From Gnetum montanum (taxonomy: Eukaryota; Streptophyta; Gnetopsida; Gnetales; Gnetaceae): DNA of 64,000 nucleotides. How positions within the stretch are numbered: the stretch's first letter is position 1; each line of letters starts with the position of its first letter. Below, in pieces: positions 11,389-24,500 of this stretch. Location: NCBI GenBank assembly GCA_015680685.1, contig MNCI01038224.1:24279-88278 (forward strand), written 5' to 3'. The notes below the pieces were generated by a model. It did not search any database. It saw only the letters and a list, made by a program, of their open reading frames with translations, and was not told the origin of the DNA. The position numbers and the translations under genes were made by a program.

Positions 11389-13164
11389 GTTGTATATTGT
11401 ATTTTTTGTACTTATAAATTATTAATAATTTTTTTTGTTTTTAATAAATCATTCCTAGAAATTGACTGGTATTGCCATTGCTTATTCATATGATTTTTCA
11501 GCTCCTCAAATTGTTTTTTTAAACAATAAAAGGAGATTTTATTAATAATTTAAAATTGTAGTATAACCAAGAAACATGATTAAAGGTCTATTACATCAAC
11601 ATCTACAAAAACAAAAAACAATTAAAAGTGAAATCAGCATTCTTACAATATGAACTCATTTCTAACCTTGATTTGCAACTTTTTATATCTGATTGGGACA
11701 ACTGAATCACATTCTATAATGTCTAGTTTATTCAAAACCTTTGGTTGCCTACCATCATACTATGTTTATGCTACTTTCAATATGCTTAAAATTTGGGGGA
11801 TTTTTTCTCACTTCTATCCCCTCCCAAATTTCAAGTATTGAATGTGCTAGTAAAGTTCTCCAAATTTATTTATTTATTGCATTGTGCCTATGTTTCATAT
11901 CAGTTGGGAAAATGAAAATGCTAGAATGCAGAAACATGTACCCAGAAAAGTTTGGGAATGAGGGCCATTTCATAGGAGCAAGGTTAGACACATGTGGAAT
12001 GTGAATGTTGAAACACTTATTAAAAATATAGAAAATTATGGTAACAAAACTAAAACATATGAAAACCATAGTTCTACGACTTCAATGCAGTCAGCTCTTT
12101 CATATTAATACAATAATTTTATTAATTTATGAAGGGAGAAAACAATGCAGTATACTAAGTGATTTGATGTAGTTTTCAATTTTAAAATTTGTTTTCAATG
12201 GTGTGTTTTCATCTAGGAAGCTTCCAATTGTCTTTTTATTTTCAGATTCGAAGTCTAGGTAGGAGGGTTTAAAGTGTGCATTTTTGTAACATTTCCATAT
12301 GTTTTTTTAAAGGTGTTAGAGGCATTGACACTAAAATGATATTTGGGTGATGTTCCCTGTAGTTTGGAACATGCTTTTCTTCGGGGGATGTGTAAAGGAG
12401 GAAATTTCTAAGGGAGTGCACTTCCATGAAACACTGTGTTGTGCCACTCCATATCTAAACTTTTGCCAAATACTATAAAGATTTTGACATCATAAAACAC
12501 TGATCTATCGCTTCCCAAACTGTATTTAACATATCAGAAAATTAGAAAAAAATGTTGATCTATGGCTTTTCAAACTCTATTCCACATGTGAGCAATTGTA
12601 AAGAAATGCATAAAAGCATTCTTACCATCCTTGTAGGCAATTTTTTAAACAATATCTTCTACTAACTATTTTCTATTCACATATTATTAAGTTATATATA
12701 TTAGGAAATTTTTCTCTTATTGCCATCTCAAAAAGAAAAGAAAAAATGCTTTAGGTATAAGATCCACCTACCTGATTTAACTTAGAACTTCCTTATCTAT
12801 TTGGTTTGCACATAATGGAAGCCAATGCTAATAGGTATAATTTTGTATTTTTTCATAACTAAATCTCAACATTATGAGATATTGTATAGTGATCTTTCAT
12901 CCATGCATGTACAGTTTTGAGTCCCTTCCATATTGTTGATAGGATCATCCCCTAGTGGCTCAATGCTCATCCTACCAAGGTAGGGTCCTTGGAGGGTCAG
13001 TGGATGAATGAAAGTGTAACCTCTTTAGAGTCTCCGCCTAAGCTTGAACCATGTCTTATGACTTAAGAAACAAGCTGTTGTAATAGTGAAGTAAATTCTA
13101 TTCCTTGATTCTTTCTTTCCTAGATATCCAATCAACAAATTTATAATTGGTTGCTTCTTTGCTA
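11389..13164 (+). other. no gene recognised; probably polyprenyl synthase intron
   Basis: AT-rich sequence after a splice donor. The next conserved exon of the enzyme was not found here. No transposon domain is visible until the copia element. Confidence 0.4.
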
Positions 13165-13516
13165 TGTTTAAGTTAGTAAAATTGATGAGATTTAACTAAT
13201 TAATTTTTAGTTACTAATATTTAGTTAGGTTGATCACTATCCTTAATTGTCAGAGTTGATTGATGTAATCTATTAATTGAATGCCTAAAATTATGGGGCT
13301 GAAGGCTATTTAAAGGATATTACCCTTCACATTTTAAATGTAGCAAGAAAATCCACTTCTCAAGAAGAATAAATTTCTCTACTTTCAGATGGATATTACC
13401 CTTCACATTGAGATTTTTTTCCACGTAAATCTTTGTCTCTTGTCTCATGTTTGTTTGCTGTGAATAGTTGCATGACTAAATTTATTTTTTAGTTCTAGTT
13501 TTTGAAGGCACAACAA
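13165..13516 (+). repeat. copia 5' LTR
   Basis: The 3' part (about 13330-13516) matches the remnant at 17222-17403. Shared blocks are cacttctcaagaagaat, cccttcacattgag and the end gcacaaca. The 3' boundary is set by the primer site at 13518; the 5' boundary near 13165 is a guess. Confidence 0.6.
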
Positions 13517-13517
13517 G

Positions 13518-13529
13518 TGTTATTAGACC
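13518..13529 (+). promoter_or_regulatory. degenerate initiator-Met tRNA primer binding site
   Basis: TGTTATTAGACC differs at three positions from the TGGTATCAGAGC used by most plant copia elements. It sits one or two bases after the LTR end, where it should be. Confidence 0.55.
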
Positions 13530-13569
13530 AAAGTTTGTGGTAGATTGTTGGTAGTGCATTGAAGTTGGC

Positions 13570-14140
13570 AGACAAAGTGGAGATTTAAAAACTTATGGGT
13601 TCCAATTGGCAATTTGGAAAATTATGATGATAGATATTTTATATTAGAAGGAATTAGAACCTTACATCACAAATGGGGCAATAAAGAAGCCTCAAGGCAT
13701 GTCTCAAGAAGAGTGGGTTAACTTGGTATTGCAAAGCTCTGTCTTTGATTAGACCTTGCTTGTTTGATGAAATTTCGTACACAATTGCTGAGAAGAGTAC
13801 ACCAAAAGGCTTGTGGAAAAGGCTAATCAAGTTGTACAAACAACCATCAAGAGTAACCCCAGTTTATCACATAAGGAGGTTATTATAGTTGAAGATGAAG
13901 GAGAATAATACAGTAGCTGAACACCTCTTTGAATTTAATAGTTGGTTTTCTTAACTAAGAGCATTGAAGGTAGTGTTGGATGATGAAGTTAAATCATTGT
14001 TGTTGGTCTCTTCTCCTCCAAATAGTTGGAAAACAATAGTTATAATGATCAGTGTAGCATGTGCAACATTGGATTTTGGCACTATTGTAGCAGCCTTGTT
14101 GGATGCTAAAAAGAGAAAGGTGACACTACTCTTGATAATA
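13570..14140 (+). pseudogene. copia gag remains
   Basis: Frames joined by eye give YTIAEKSTPKGLWKRL-like, LYKQPSRVTPVYHIRRL, then LDDEVKSLLLVSSPPNSW near 13975-14025. This matches the copia gag pattern (W..L...Y, F..L...L, LPxSW). Several stops interrupt it. Confidence 0.65.
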
Positions 14141-14178
14141 GTTTCTGTAGAAGTGAGTTTTGTCAATTTGATGAATGG

Positions 14179-14550
14179 ATAATGGATTTTGGAGCATCAT
14201 TTCATGTATGTTTTTATAAGGAATATTTAAGGACATTTACAAAAGTTGAAGATGCTTATGTTTATTTGGGCATTGGATATGAATGCTCAATTAAAGCTAT
14301 TGGTGATGTGTTCATCTAGCAAGAAGATGGAATGCAAGTAACTCTTCAAAATGTTAGGTATGTAATTGATTTAAAAAGAAATTTAATTTTAGTAGGATAG
14401 TTAGATGCTATTGGTTTCAAAACTATATTGGGGGAGGGTGATTGAAAGATCATAGAATGATTCATGACTATTGTAAAAGGAGAGAAAAGGGGCTTTCTGT
14501 ATGTATTGAAAGGAACCTGGGCAAATGGACATACTATGACAAAAAAGGAA
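14179..14550 (+). pseudogene. copia protease remains
   Basis: The reading WIMDFGASFHV at about 14179-14212 is the copia protease start, normally WIMDSGAS. The Ser after the catalytic Asp is Phe here, which should inactivate it. LKRNLILVG follows near 14370, as in the family. Confidence 0.7.
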
Positions 14551-14559
14551 CCTAATGAA

Positions 14560-15330
14560 GATCTTTAGCCATGTTATCATAGGATGGGACACTTGAGTGA
14601 AAAAGGAACAAAGGTATTGCAATCTAAAAACCTTATTACTAAATTCTGTGAAGATTGTGTTAGTAGTTTCTTTTAAAAGAAATGAATCCCATAGGAAGAA
14701 TGGTTGCTTAGAGGTAATCCATTCTAAAGTTGTTCCTCCTTTTAATCGTATGTCATTTAATGGTGATTGTTACTTCATAACCTTTATTGATGATTATTGT
14801 CAAAAATGTTGGTTGTATGCTATGAAAAGCAATGATCATGCTATTCATATGCTTAGATTGTTCAAAGCTAGGGTTGAAAATGAGACCACTAGAAAAATTA
14901 AGTGTTTGCACACTAATTCTAAAGGAGAATTGTTCCATCGTCTTTGACGTAGGCATCAAACATGAAAGGACAGTTCATGGTACACCACAACAATATGGTG
15001 TTGCTGAAAAGTACAACAAAACAATCCTAAATAGGATTTGAAGCATGTTAAAGAATTTTGGATTACTAAAAGATTTTTGACATGAGGCTGCAAAAACTAA
15101 TGTGTATTTGATTAATAGATCCCCTATTGGACCATTAGATTGAAAAGTAGCAGAGGTTGAATGGAGTCAAAGGCAAGTAAGTTATAATCATCTTAGAACC
15201 TTCGGTTGCATTGCATATGGATATATTCCTAAAGAAACTAGATCTAAATTTAAGATACAACAAAAAGATGCATTTTTGTAGTCTATGGAGGGGATGAGAG
15301 GGGATACAAATTATGGAATCCAATTACTAA
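14560..15330 (+). pseudogene. copia pre-integrase and integrase remains
   Basis: YHRMGHLSEKGTKVLQSKNL (about 14577-14636) is the gag-pre-integrase HH part, followed by FCEDCV, the CxxC. Integrase-like stretches follow: FNGDCYFITFIDDYCQKCW (about 14755), QYGVAEKYNKTILNRI (about 14991; normally QNGVAERxNRTL) and a region ending near 15330 that reads NHLRTFGCIAYGYIP. There are several stops and frame shifts. Confidence 0.75.
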
Positions 15331-17220
15331 TAGAATATTTAGAAGTAGAGATTAGTTTAATGAAAATGTAATGTATGGATAGCTTGAACAATCAGCAGAA
15401 AAGAAAGAATAGGTAAAAATTGATATATCCTCTCTTGTTTCAAAGCAACAATTGCAGCAAATATAGAATGAACAACTATCTTAAATGTCAAGCCCTATGG
15501 ATGAGGATACAAATGGTAGTGAAAATAGTCAAGAGCAAGTACAAGATGATGAAGGGGAGCACTATGAAGAAGGTATTGGTGAAACACCTCAACATTGGAT
15601 TTGAATATCTACCCACATTACTAGGCCTCTTAAGAAGCATTCTAGAATATTACAGTTTTCTTTATACTAAAAATGATGAACTAGAAGATTTTCAGGAAGC
15701 TTTGGAAAGTTCATATTGGAAGCTTTTGAAGTCAACAATGGATGGAGAGATTAATTTACTAAAACAAAATTAGACTTGGGAGTTGATTCCTCTTCTACCT
15801 GGTAAAAAAGCCTTGANAAAAACATAACTAATGGGATTTTGTACCTTTTAAATAACGAAGGATCTGCTTACTAGCATTCCAATGCTTTATACCAGGATTG
15901 CTCATATATCTAGTTACAATCCCACTGCATGAGTAATATCTAGTCTTGTATAGACCATAGCATACATTAAACTCCCCACAGCTGATTGATATGGGANATC
16001 TCCATCGAATGACCAAAAGAATATGTGGATCAACATTGATCTAATTATGTTTGTAGGTTAAATAGGAGCCTATATGGGTTGAAACAGGCACCAAGGTAGT
16101 GGTACAAGAAGTTTGGCATGTCTATGCATGAACTACAATTTGTTAGGTCTGAAGTTGATCATGGTATTTGTTTCAAGGGTAGCATATCAAGTAAATTTAT
16201 GATTCTTTTGTTATACGTTGATNTTTTTTTTTTGACAAATTAGTTTTCAACTTCTTAATTTTAGCTAAATCATTACTAGCAACCAACATGCCATCAACAT
16301 ATAACAAAAGAATCATAAATTTACTTGATATGCTACCCTTGAAACAAATACCATGATCAACTTCAGACCTAACAAATTGTAGTTCATGAATAGACATGCC
16401 AAACTTCTTGTACCACTACCTTGGTGCCTGTTTCAACCCATATAGGCTCCTATTTAACCTACAAACATAATTAGATCAATGTTGATCCACATATTCTTTT
16501 GGTCATTCGATGGAGATCTCTTCTTCTAGATCTCTATGAAAAATGTTGTTTTAACATCTAACTGTTCCAATTCCAAATCTAAATAAGCTATCAATGATAA
16601 TACCATCCAGGTTGAGGAATATTTTACAATACCTTATCTCTTTGTATATACTTTAACCACAATCCTAGCCCTATAAATTTCTAGGTGATTAGCCTAATTT
16701 TTGATTTTAAATAACCATTTTTTCTTCAAGGCTTTTTTACCAGGTAGAAGAGGAATCAACTCCCAAGTCTAATTTTGTTTTAGTAAATTAATCTCTCCAT
16801 CCATTGTTGACTTCAAAAGCTTCCAATATGAACTTTCCAAAGCTTCCTGAAAATCTTCTAGTTCATCATTTTTAGTATAAAGAAAACTGTAATATTCTAG
16901 AATGCTTCTTAAGAGGCCTAGTAATGTGGGTAGATATTCAAATCCAATGTTGAGGTGTTTCACCAATACCTTCTTCATAGTGCTCACCTTCATCATCTTG
17001 TACTTGCTCTTGACTATTTTCACTACCATTTGTATCCTCATCCATAGGGCTTGACATTTAAGATAGTTGTTCATTCTATATTTGCTGCAATTGTTGCTTT
17101 GAAACAAGAGAGGATATATCAATTTTTACCTATTCTTTCTTTTCTGCTGATTGTTCAAGCTATCCATACATTACATTTTCATTAAACTAATCTCTACTTC
17201 TAAATATTCTATTAGTAATT
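15300..17220. repeat. inverted repeat of the copia integrase-RT region
   Basis: About 15300-15816 on plus recurs at 16723-17220 on minus. A 117-residue reading in each arm differs at one residue (KGS versus KVS). About 16010-16222 on plus recurs at 16259-16520 on minus. The minus strand from 17220 to 16240 reads continuously as copia RT (LDLELEQLDVKTTFF, LLLYVDGMLVA with Gly in place of the second Asp of YVDD). The piece 15818-16012 (minus) reads YGLYKTRYYSCSGIVTRYMS and KQILRYLKGT, a C-terminal RNase H-side fragment. The near-identity of the arms and single Ns at the joints suggest an assembly fold-back, though a real palindrome is possible. Confidence 0.75.
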
Positions 17221-17221
17221 N

Positions 17222-17403
17222 TAATAGATGTAATAAGAAATTCACTTCTCAAGAAGAATACAATGTTCCTACTTTCTTGGGGTTGTTTCCCTTCACATTG
17301 AGGGGTTTTTCCATGTAAATTTGTCTCACATTTCATGTTTTCTTGTTGTCAACAATCACATAAGTAAATTTATTTTCAATTCTGGGTTTAAAGCACAACA
17401 CTT
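17222..17403 (+). repeat. copia LTR remnant (3' side)
   Basis: This is a diverged copy of the end of the 5' LTR, ending gcacaaca at about 17400. It starts right after the N at 17221, so its 5' part is missing. Confidence 0.6.
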
Positions 17404-18779
17404 TGCATGCTGCCTCTGAGTACTCTAGTCTTAGATGCTCCATATTCTTGCATTTTTCCTTCCAAGGCTTCATCTCCTTGGACTTTTTTGCCTAATCCTT
17501 TGTTACCTTGTTTCATTGTCCAACGTGTGACCCATTGCGTTGGCATTTGATACCCCACCCATCGCGTTGCTAAGCACGCTACCATTTGTCACCCCATTGA
17601 CTACATTTCTCATAGCACTATCCTTGAATGCTTCATCCTTGCACACCTCCATTTCCCTCATTTTAATAAGATAAAATATTTATGTTATCTACATATAATA
17701 TCTTTATGTTCATATGTTAAAGTTTGGTTTTATGTCTCATGTACAACTTTAATTTACTAGACTCTAAGAAGGAGAATTGTTTATTTGGTCTTAATCACTC
17801 TTTTAAATCATATATCATTATAATTAGAATTCCTGACCTCATGATAATCATTCATGAGTCAATTTTGATAATTACTTTGTACTAAGGTTTTTTGGTTTGG
17901 AAAATTTCCATAGTTGGTATTATTTGTGAGACTAGGATCATTTAAATCTTGAATCATGTTTGCACTTGTTAAGGGGAAAATTTGAACTACCACTCAACCC
18001 ACACGACTTGCACTTTGTATTCTCCAACTTACAATTGGCACAAAAACTCTAACATTTGTTAGGTGATACTTCTTGGATGTCTGGACACTTATACTCCTAT
18101 TCTTATTCTTCAACAGGAAGTCATCCTTTCATAAACTCCTTAACTTATGACCACATCTCAAACTCACGTACTTCTTCTTTGTTTGATCTATTTAGATCTT
18201 TTTTCTTCATTGGTTGTTTTATTATAATCTTTTATTGTTCCATTCATTAACATTATTTTCTTCATGCTGTTTGTATTTTGCGACTAGTCATAGTGCTTCA
18301 TATAACCACTTTTGGGTTTCATTTGTATTGATTCACCAAACTAATGATTGGGCAACTCAAACTGATTATTATGGTTTGACACTCTCTTACAAGTACTAGT
18401 TTCATTGATTTGGTTATTCATTGAGAATTGGGAGTGGATATAATATTGAACAAATAAATAATAAGTGATACACATCTTCATGATGGTCAGTCATGAATAC
18501 ATATAACACTCTTGTTCAATAACCTTTTACCCTTCACTCACGAATCCAAGAATGAGAACATAAAAACACACAAAAAGCCAAGTTAAGGTCAAATTTTTGA
18601 TTAAAAGAAACATAACAATAAATTGTTAAAGGAAACATATTTAGGGGAACATTTCATGGGGATACATGGGAATGGTAGGCAAGGAAAAGAGTCAAACTCA
18701 GCAAGGTTTGACATATGAACATGTGCTGCTGACAATGAGGTGGTTGCTGGGGTTGATTCTAGAACTGGCTGTGGTTGTG
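17404..18779. other. no gene recognised
   Basis: AT-rich sequence with short, featureless open frames on both strands. A Ser/Tyr-rich frame at 18056-18250 has no domain I can name. Confidence 0.35.
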
Positions 18780-20250
18780 ATTGTGGCTTTGTCTATCCTC
18801 CTCCTTGATCATCCTTGTCCTTCGTAGATTGAATGCCATGGAGAATTTTCTCAACAGTAATTTCTTGATGAATCCCCATTGGGACTTAGTTACATTGTTG
18901 TTCTAGAACACTTCTTGATTCCATGTCCTTTCTATAGGTGTAAACTACCATATTCTACAGTGGGAAGTGTGATTTGATTATTTTATCTGAGACTATCACC
19001 ATGAGATTTGCTATCTTGGCCTCATGATTCTTGATTATTGAATTTTTGTCTTTGATTGTTTGCTCTAAGGATTCTCTTTTTGAACTCCCTTTCTTCTCAT
19101 GTTCTTCATAATTGCTGACCTGATTTGCAAAATATTATTGCCATTGATCAATGAAGCATTTGTATTTTTCAAGTCATGGAGCTCTTGCACTAACGCTAGA
19201 TTTATTTTCTTAATTCCTTGATACTTTCTTGATATGATGCATCAAGTGCTTGAAGATCTAGTACTCTTTGATGATCTATCTTTGCTTTTGAGGCATCCAA
19301 CTTGAGAATTTTTGCTCCGTTTTCTTCCTTGTATAGTGCTACTTGATCCACAAAGTCATGAAATTACATCTTGATTACGACTAATTCATTTTCTTTTCTT
19401 TTCAACTCTACATCATGTTCCTTCTGTTTAACTTCTAGTTAAGTATTTCTCAATAGCCATTGTAAGCCTTTCCATTTTTTTCTACTATGTAGGTATGCAT
19501 ACCTATGTGATGTAGTGTGAATTCGATAAATAAATGACCTGTAGCAATTACAATGTCATTTTTATAAAGAAAATTGGGCTTGCAATTATTGAGGTAGTAC
19601 TTTATGCTTGACATATTGCATTGTGAGATGGTCATTCCACCCTTTTATCAACTAGAGCCACACTTCTAAGGATCGTGGATTTCATAAACACATGAAATTT
19701 TGATTTTTAGCAAATAGTTTTGTGCCAGGAGGCTCTTGTAGATGTTAGAAGTGACACTACTACACAAAGTCTAAAACTCTATGTTATTTGTCTTATAAAT
19801 GAGAGACGGGTCCCTACCAAAGTATGAACTATTTTCTATATGAATTCCCCTTGTTGGCTCTAGCAAAGCTTCTAGATTGTATATGAGATGAGGAATAAAA
19901 AATGACCTATTGTCATTTGTAAAGTCTTCCTCTATCTTCTTCTTTATTTCTATTGGCTCTCATGAATTTCCCATTGTTCTAACATCTCTTATGGTTGTTT
20001 CCACAACTAGAGCCTTTGCCTTCTACTTCTTCTCATTGTTTCTTCATGGGTTCTCTCTAATCCCTTCTTCTTGTGTTGTCATGGATTAGGAGACCATCGT
20101 AGTTGTTGTCCTTGTATATGGTTCCAAACTAAAGTTCATCCAAGCTCTTATGATTGATCACCTTGGTTGCTTTTAGGAAGATTGGAGCAATTGACATGAT
20201 TTGAGCTATAAGGATCTCCCATCGAGTGCATTGTGAGTTTATCTTATCAA
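18780..20250 (-). pseudogene. unassigned decayed coiled-coil reading frame
   Basis: Minus-strand pieces read as a Lys/Glu/Leu-rich coil, for example VALYKEENGAKILKLDASK and ELVVIK around 19270-19400. A 61-residue frame starting at 19635 contains MTISQCNMSSIKYYLNNCKP, and CTRWEILIAQIMSIAPIFL lies near 20200. It has stops and no known domain. The mix of a globular N-terminal part and a coiled coil recalls the unknown gene at 46.7-54.8 kb, but I cannot align them by eye. Confidence 0.3.
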
Positions 20251-21181
20251 GTATAAGTCACGAATTTATGGAAATTCATAGCTACTAATTGGGCACAACT
20301 AAATTTTACATGGAAAGGTTGAACAATAGGGGGTTGGGGGTACATACCACTGGTTATTACCTGTAATAGTAGGGGTACTGTTGCTTAGCAATAATGGGAA
20401 GAAAAAATTTTAATACCTTGGTAATAGTGGTAACAAAAATCTATTTTTGAAGTAATTTTTACTTTAACAAAGAAGAAATATTGAGAAATTATTATATGTT
20501 AGGCAATAAAAAAGTAATAGAGCATGCATGAATGGAATGGGAATGGTTGTCTGTGTAATAATAAGAAATAATTGCTCTTGCATAGCATAAGCATACATTG
20601 AATCATTTGAATGGTTCCATGTGTAGAATAAAAAGAAGCAAACCATTACTCCTGCAATCCAAATGGTGTTAAATAAGAAAGGATGAAGAAGAAGTAGAAA
20701 TCAATCGTAGTTCACAACTATCATAGAGAATGCATAGAGAATTTTTAGATACATGTATCACTCTTTTTACTTGTTCCAAGAAAACTCCAATTCTTAGCAA
20801 TTTTGCAAAGAAAAGCTAGAAATTGAAGAAAAAAATTGAAAAACAATGGTGAAAATGGAAGAAAAAATGACCCAAAACAATGTGCTTCTCTGGGGCTGGG
20901 GCTTCATTAAGAGAAGAATATGTTGTTGCGAAGATTAAGAAGTGTTTCTTCCTATGCAAGGCATGCTTGTATAAGACAGAGGAAATACCTGAAGTTTGGA
21001 GCTAGAGAAAATGGAGTTACTAAGGTAGAAAATGACTGACATACATTCCTTTTTCTTGCCTTAACTAAATAATTTTTGCAGTGGTGTCACAACATTAAAA
21101 TGCATAAAATAACCACAAGGTGAAATAGTTATGAATGATTTTGAAATTGGTTATTTCTGGTGGCATGTATCCCACTCCCTA
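20251..21181. other. no gene recognised
   Basis: AT-rich DNA between unassigned reading frames. Only chance-length open frames are seen. Confidence 0.35.
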
Positions 21182-21544
21182 TTATTCAACCCGTCCTATT
21201 ACATTCCATTGATTCATGAGGTACAACTTGAACATCCAACAAGAAATCTGGTTGTAGTGGTTTAAACAATCAAACAATGTAGAATATACAATTGACATGC
21301 TCCTACACAGCTTCATCAGGTTATTAACATTGACCCATGTCTTGTTCTCAACCTCTTTGAAATGTTGAGGGCATGTAAAGGCACCCATGAGATAGTATTT
21401 TGTGTGCTTATACGAATCTACAACTAGGAAATAGAGGCCGTAGTCCCTAAACATATTTTTTCTCATCTCCTTGTTAACTATAAAGTAATAACTCTTGCCT
21501 TCATACTTCATGGGGATGCTTTCATCATTTTTAAATTCTACCAC
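21182..21544 (-). CDS. unknown 120-residue open frame abutting the minisatellite
   Basis: Starts at ATG 21544, two bases from the first minisatellite unit, and runs to a stop at 21182. Composition is protein-like: Tyr/Lys/Asn-rich with GKSYYFIVNKEMRKNMFRDY and SCWMFKLYLMNQWNVIG. I do not recognise the family. It may be one exon of the decayed frame to its left on the same strand. The abrupt join to the array suggests that the array arose in, or invaded, this sequence. Confidence 0.35.
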   Translation of the reverse strand: MVEFKNDESIPMKYEGKSYYFIVNKEMRKNMFRDYGLYFLVVDSYKHTKYYLMGAFTCPQHFKEVENKTWVNVNNLMKLCRSMSIVYSTLFDCLNHYNQISCWMFKLYLMNQWNVIGRVE

Positions 21545-21545
21545 T

Positions 21546-24500
21546 CCTTAGGGAGACCACTCTCATGAAGAACGTTCTTAAGGAGGACGCTATCGAGGAT
21601 GGCGTCCTTAGGGAGATAGCTCTCAGGGAGGGTGTTCTCAGGGAGGGAACTCTTAGGAAGGGCACTCTTCAAAAGAACGCTCTCAATGAGGATGCTCTCA
21701 AGGTGAACACTCAATGAGGGTGCGTAACATAAGATGCTCTCATGGACAATGCTCTCAAGGAGGGTGCTCTCACGGAGGCCACTCTAACAAAGGCCGCTCT
21801 TAGGGAGAATGCTCTCTAGAAGGGGGCTCTAAAGGAGGGTACTCTTTGATAGAACCCTCTCAACAAGGGTGTCCTAGGGAGAATGCTCTCAATGAGGGCC
21901 CTCTCAAGGAAAATGCTCTTCAGAAGGCTGCTCTAATAGAGGGCTCTCTCAAGGAGAACACTCTCAGGGAGGGCATCCCTAGTGAGACTGGTCTTAAGGA
22001 GGGTGTTCTAATGGAGGGCGCTCTCCAAGAGAATGCTCTCAACAAGGGCACTCTCAAGGAGAACACTCTCACATGCGTAACACAAGGTGCTCTCAGGGAG
22101 AACACTCTAAGAGAGGTTGCTCTAAGGGACAGCGCTTTCCAAGAGGGCATCCTAAAAGAGGGAGCTCTCAATGAGGGTGCTCTCGAGGAGAACACTCTTA
22201 TGTGCATAGAAAAAGGTGCTCTTTTGGAAGGTGCTCTCAAGGAGAACACTCTCTGAAAGGCTACTCCAATGGAAGGCACTCTGAGAGAGGGTGCTCTCAT
22301 GGAGAATGTTCTTAAGGAGGATGCTCTCAAGGAGGGCGTCCTCAGGGAGACCACTCTCAGGGAGGGCACTCTTTGAAAGAATGCTCTCAACAAGGGCACT
22401 CTCAAGGTGAACACTCTCACATGCATAATGAAAGGTGCTCTAACAGATAATGCTCTTATAGAGGACACTCTCAAGGAGAATGCTTTTGTGGAGGCTACTC
22501 TAATGGAGGTCGCTCTCGGGGAGAATGCTCTCATGGAGGGCACTCTTCAACAAAACACTCTTAATCAGGGTGCTCTAGGAAGAACACTCCTGGCGAGGGT
22601 GCTTTCAAAGAGAAAACTCTTTGGAAGGCCACTTTAATTGAGGGTGCTCTCAAGAAGAATGCTCTCGCTGAGGGTGATCTCATGGAGAACACTCTTAAGG
22701 AGGATGCTCTCAAGAAGGGTGTTCTAATGGAGGGTGCTCTCTAAGAGAACGCTATCAACAAGGGTGCCCTCAAGGAGAACACTCTCACATGTGTAATGCA
22801 AGGTGCTCTTAGGGAGAATGCTCTAAGGGAGGTCACTCTGAGGGAGAGCACTCTCTGTGGGGACATCCTCTCAGAGGGAGCTCTCAATGAGGATGCTCTT
22901 AAGGAGAACACTCTCACGTGTAGAGCGTAAGGTTCTCTCAAGGAGAACAGTCTTTGAAAGGCCACTCTAACGGAGTAGGCTCTCAAGGAGAATCCTCTCA
23001 TGGAGGGCACTTTCACGAAGAATTCTCTTAAGGAGGACACTCTCAAGGAGGGTGTCCTCAGGGAGACTAATCTTAGGGAGGGCTTTCTCAAGGAGAGAAC
23101 TCTTAGGAAGGATGCTCTATGATAGAATGCTCTCAATGAGGATGCTCTGGAGATGAACACTCACATGAGGGTGCAAGGTGCTCTCATTGAGGGTGCTCTC
23201 AAGGAGAACACTCTCTCGGAGGCAGAACTAATGTAGAAAGCTCTTAGGGAGAACACACTTAGGGAGGGCACTCTCATAGAGAATGCTCTGAAGGAGGATG
23301 CTATCGAGAATGACGTCCTCAGGGAGACAACTCTTAGGGAGGGCATTCTCAGGGAGGGCACTCCTATGAAGGGCATTCTCTGAAAGAATGCTCTCAAGGA
23401 GGACACTCTCGAGGTGAACACTCACATGTGTAACATGATGTGCTCTTATGGAAAACGCTCTCTTAGAGGATGCTCTCAAGGAGAATGCTCTTGTAGAGGC
23501 CACTCCAATGGAGGCCACTCTTAGGGAGAATGCTCTCGAGAAGGGGCACTCTTCGACAAAACGCTCTCAATGAGGGTGCTCCAGGGAGAATGCTTCCAAT
23601 GAGGGCCCTCTCAAGGAGAATGCTTTATAGAAGGTCACTTTAATGGAGGGCACTCTCAAGGAGAACGCTCTCAGGGAGGGCATTCCCAGTGAGACTGATT
23701 TGAAGGAGGGAATTGTAATGGAGGGTGCTCTCCAAGAGAACGCTCTCAACAAGGGTGCTCTCAAGGAGAACACTCATGTGTGTAATGCAAGGTGCTCTCA
23801 TGGAGAACACTCCGAGGAAGGTCACTCCGAGGAGAGCGCTCTCTGGGAGGGCACCCTCTAAGAGGTAGCACTCAACAAGGGTGCTCTTGAGGAGAACATT
23901 CTCACATGCGTAGAGCAATGTGCTCTTGGGGAAGGCACTCTCCAAAAGGCTGTTGTAATGGATTGTTCTCTCAAGGAGGGCACTCTCATGGAGAACGTTG
24001 TTAAGGAGGATAGTCTTGAGGAGGGAATCCTTAGGGAGACTACTCCTAGGGAGGGCATTCTAAGGAAGGGCACTCTTAGGAAAGGTGCTCTCTAAAAGAA
24101 TGCTCTCAACAAGGGCACTCTCAGAGAGAACACTCTCAAGGAGGGCATTCTCACAGAGAACACTCTTAAGGAGGATGGTATCGATGATGGTGTCCTTAGA
24201 GAGATAGCTCTTAGGGAGGGCATTCTTAAGGAGGGCACTTTTAGAAAGGGCACTCTACAAAAGAACGCTCTCAGTGAGGGCACTCTTAAGGTGAACACTC
24301 TCACGTGTGTAACAAAAGGTTCTCTCATGGACAATGCTCTTGTGGAGGGTGCTATCAAGGAGAACACTCTTGCAGAGGTCACTCTTGGGAAGGGATCTCT
24401 CAAGGAGGGCACTCTTCGACAAAATGCTTTCAACGAGGGCACTTTAGGGAGAATGCTCTCAGTGAGTGCCCTCTCAAAGAGAGCACTCTTTGGAAGGCTG

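Larger units (their letters stand above)
13165..17403 (+). mobile_element. decayed Ty1/copia retrotransposon with rearranged RT region
   Basis: Order on the plus strand: LTR, initiator-Met-type primer site, gag, protease, pre-integrase, integrase, then RT pieces and an LTR remnant. This domain order (integrase before RT) is diagnostic of copia. Stops and frame shifts are frequent. The RT part is present twice in opposite orientations around single-N gaps at 15817, 15997, 16223 and 17221. The element is probably inserted in an intron or just downstream of the polyprenyl synthase exons. Confidence 0.8.
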
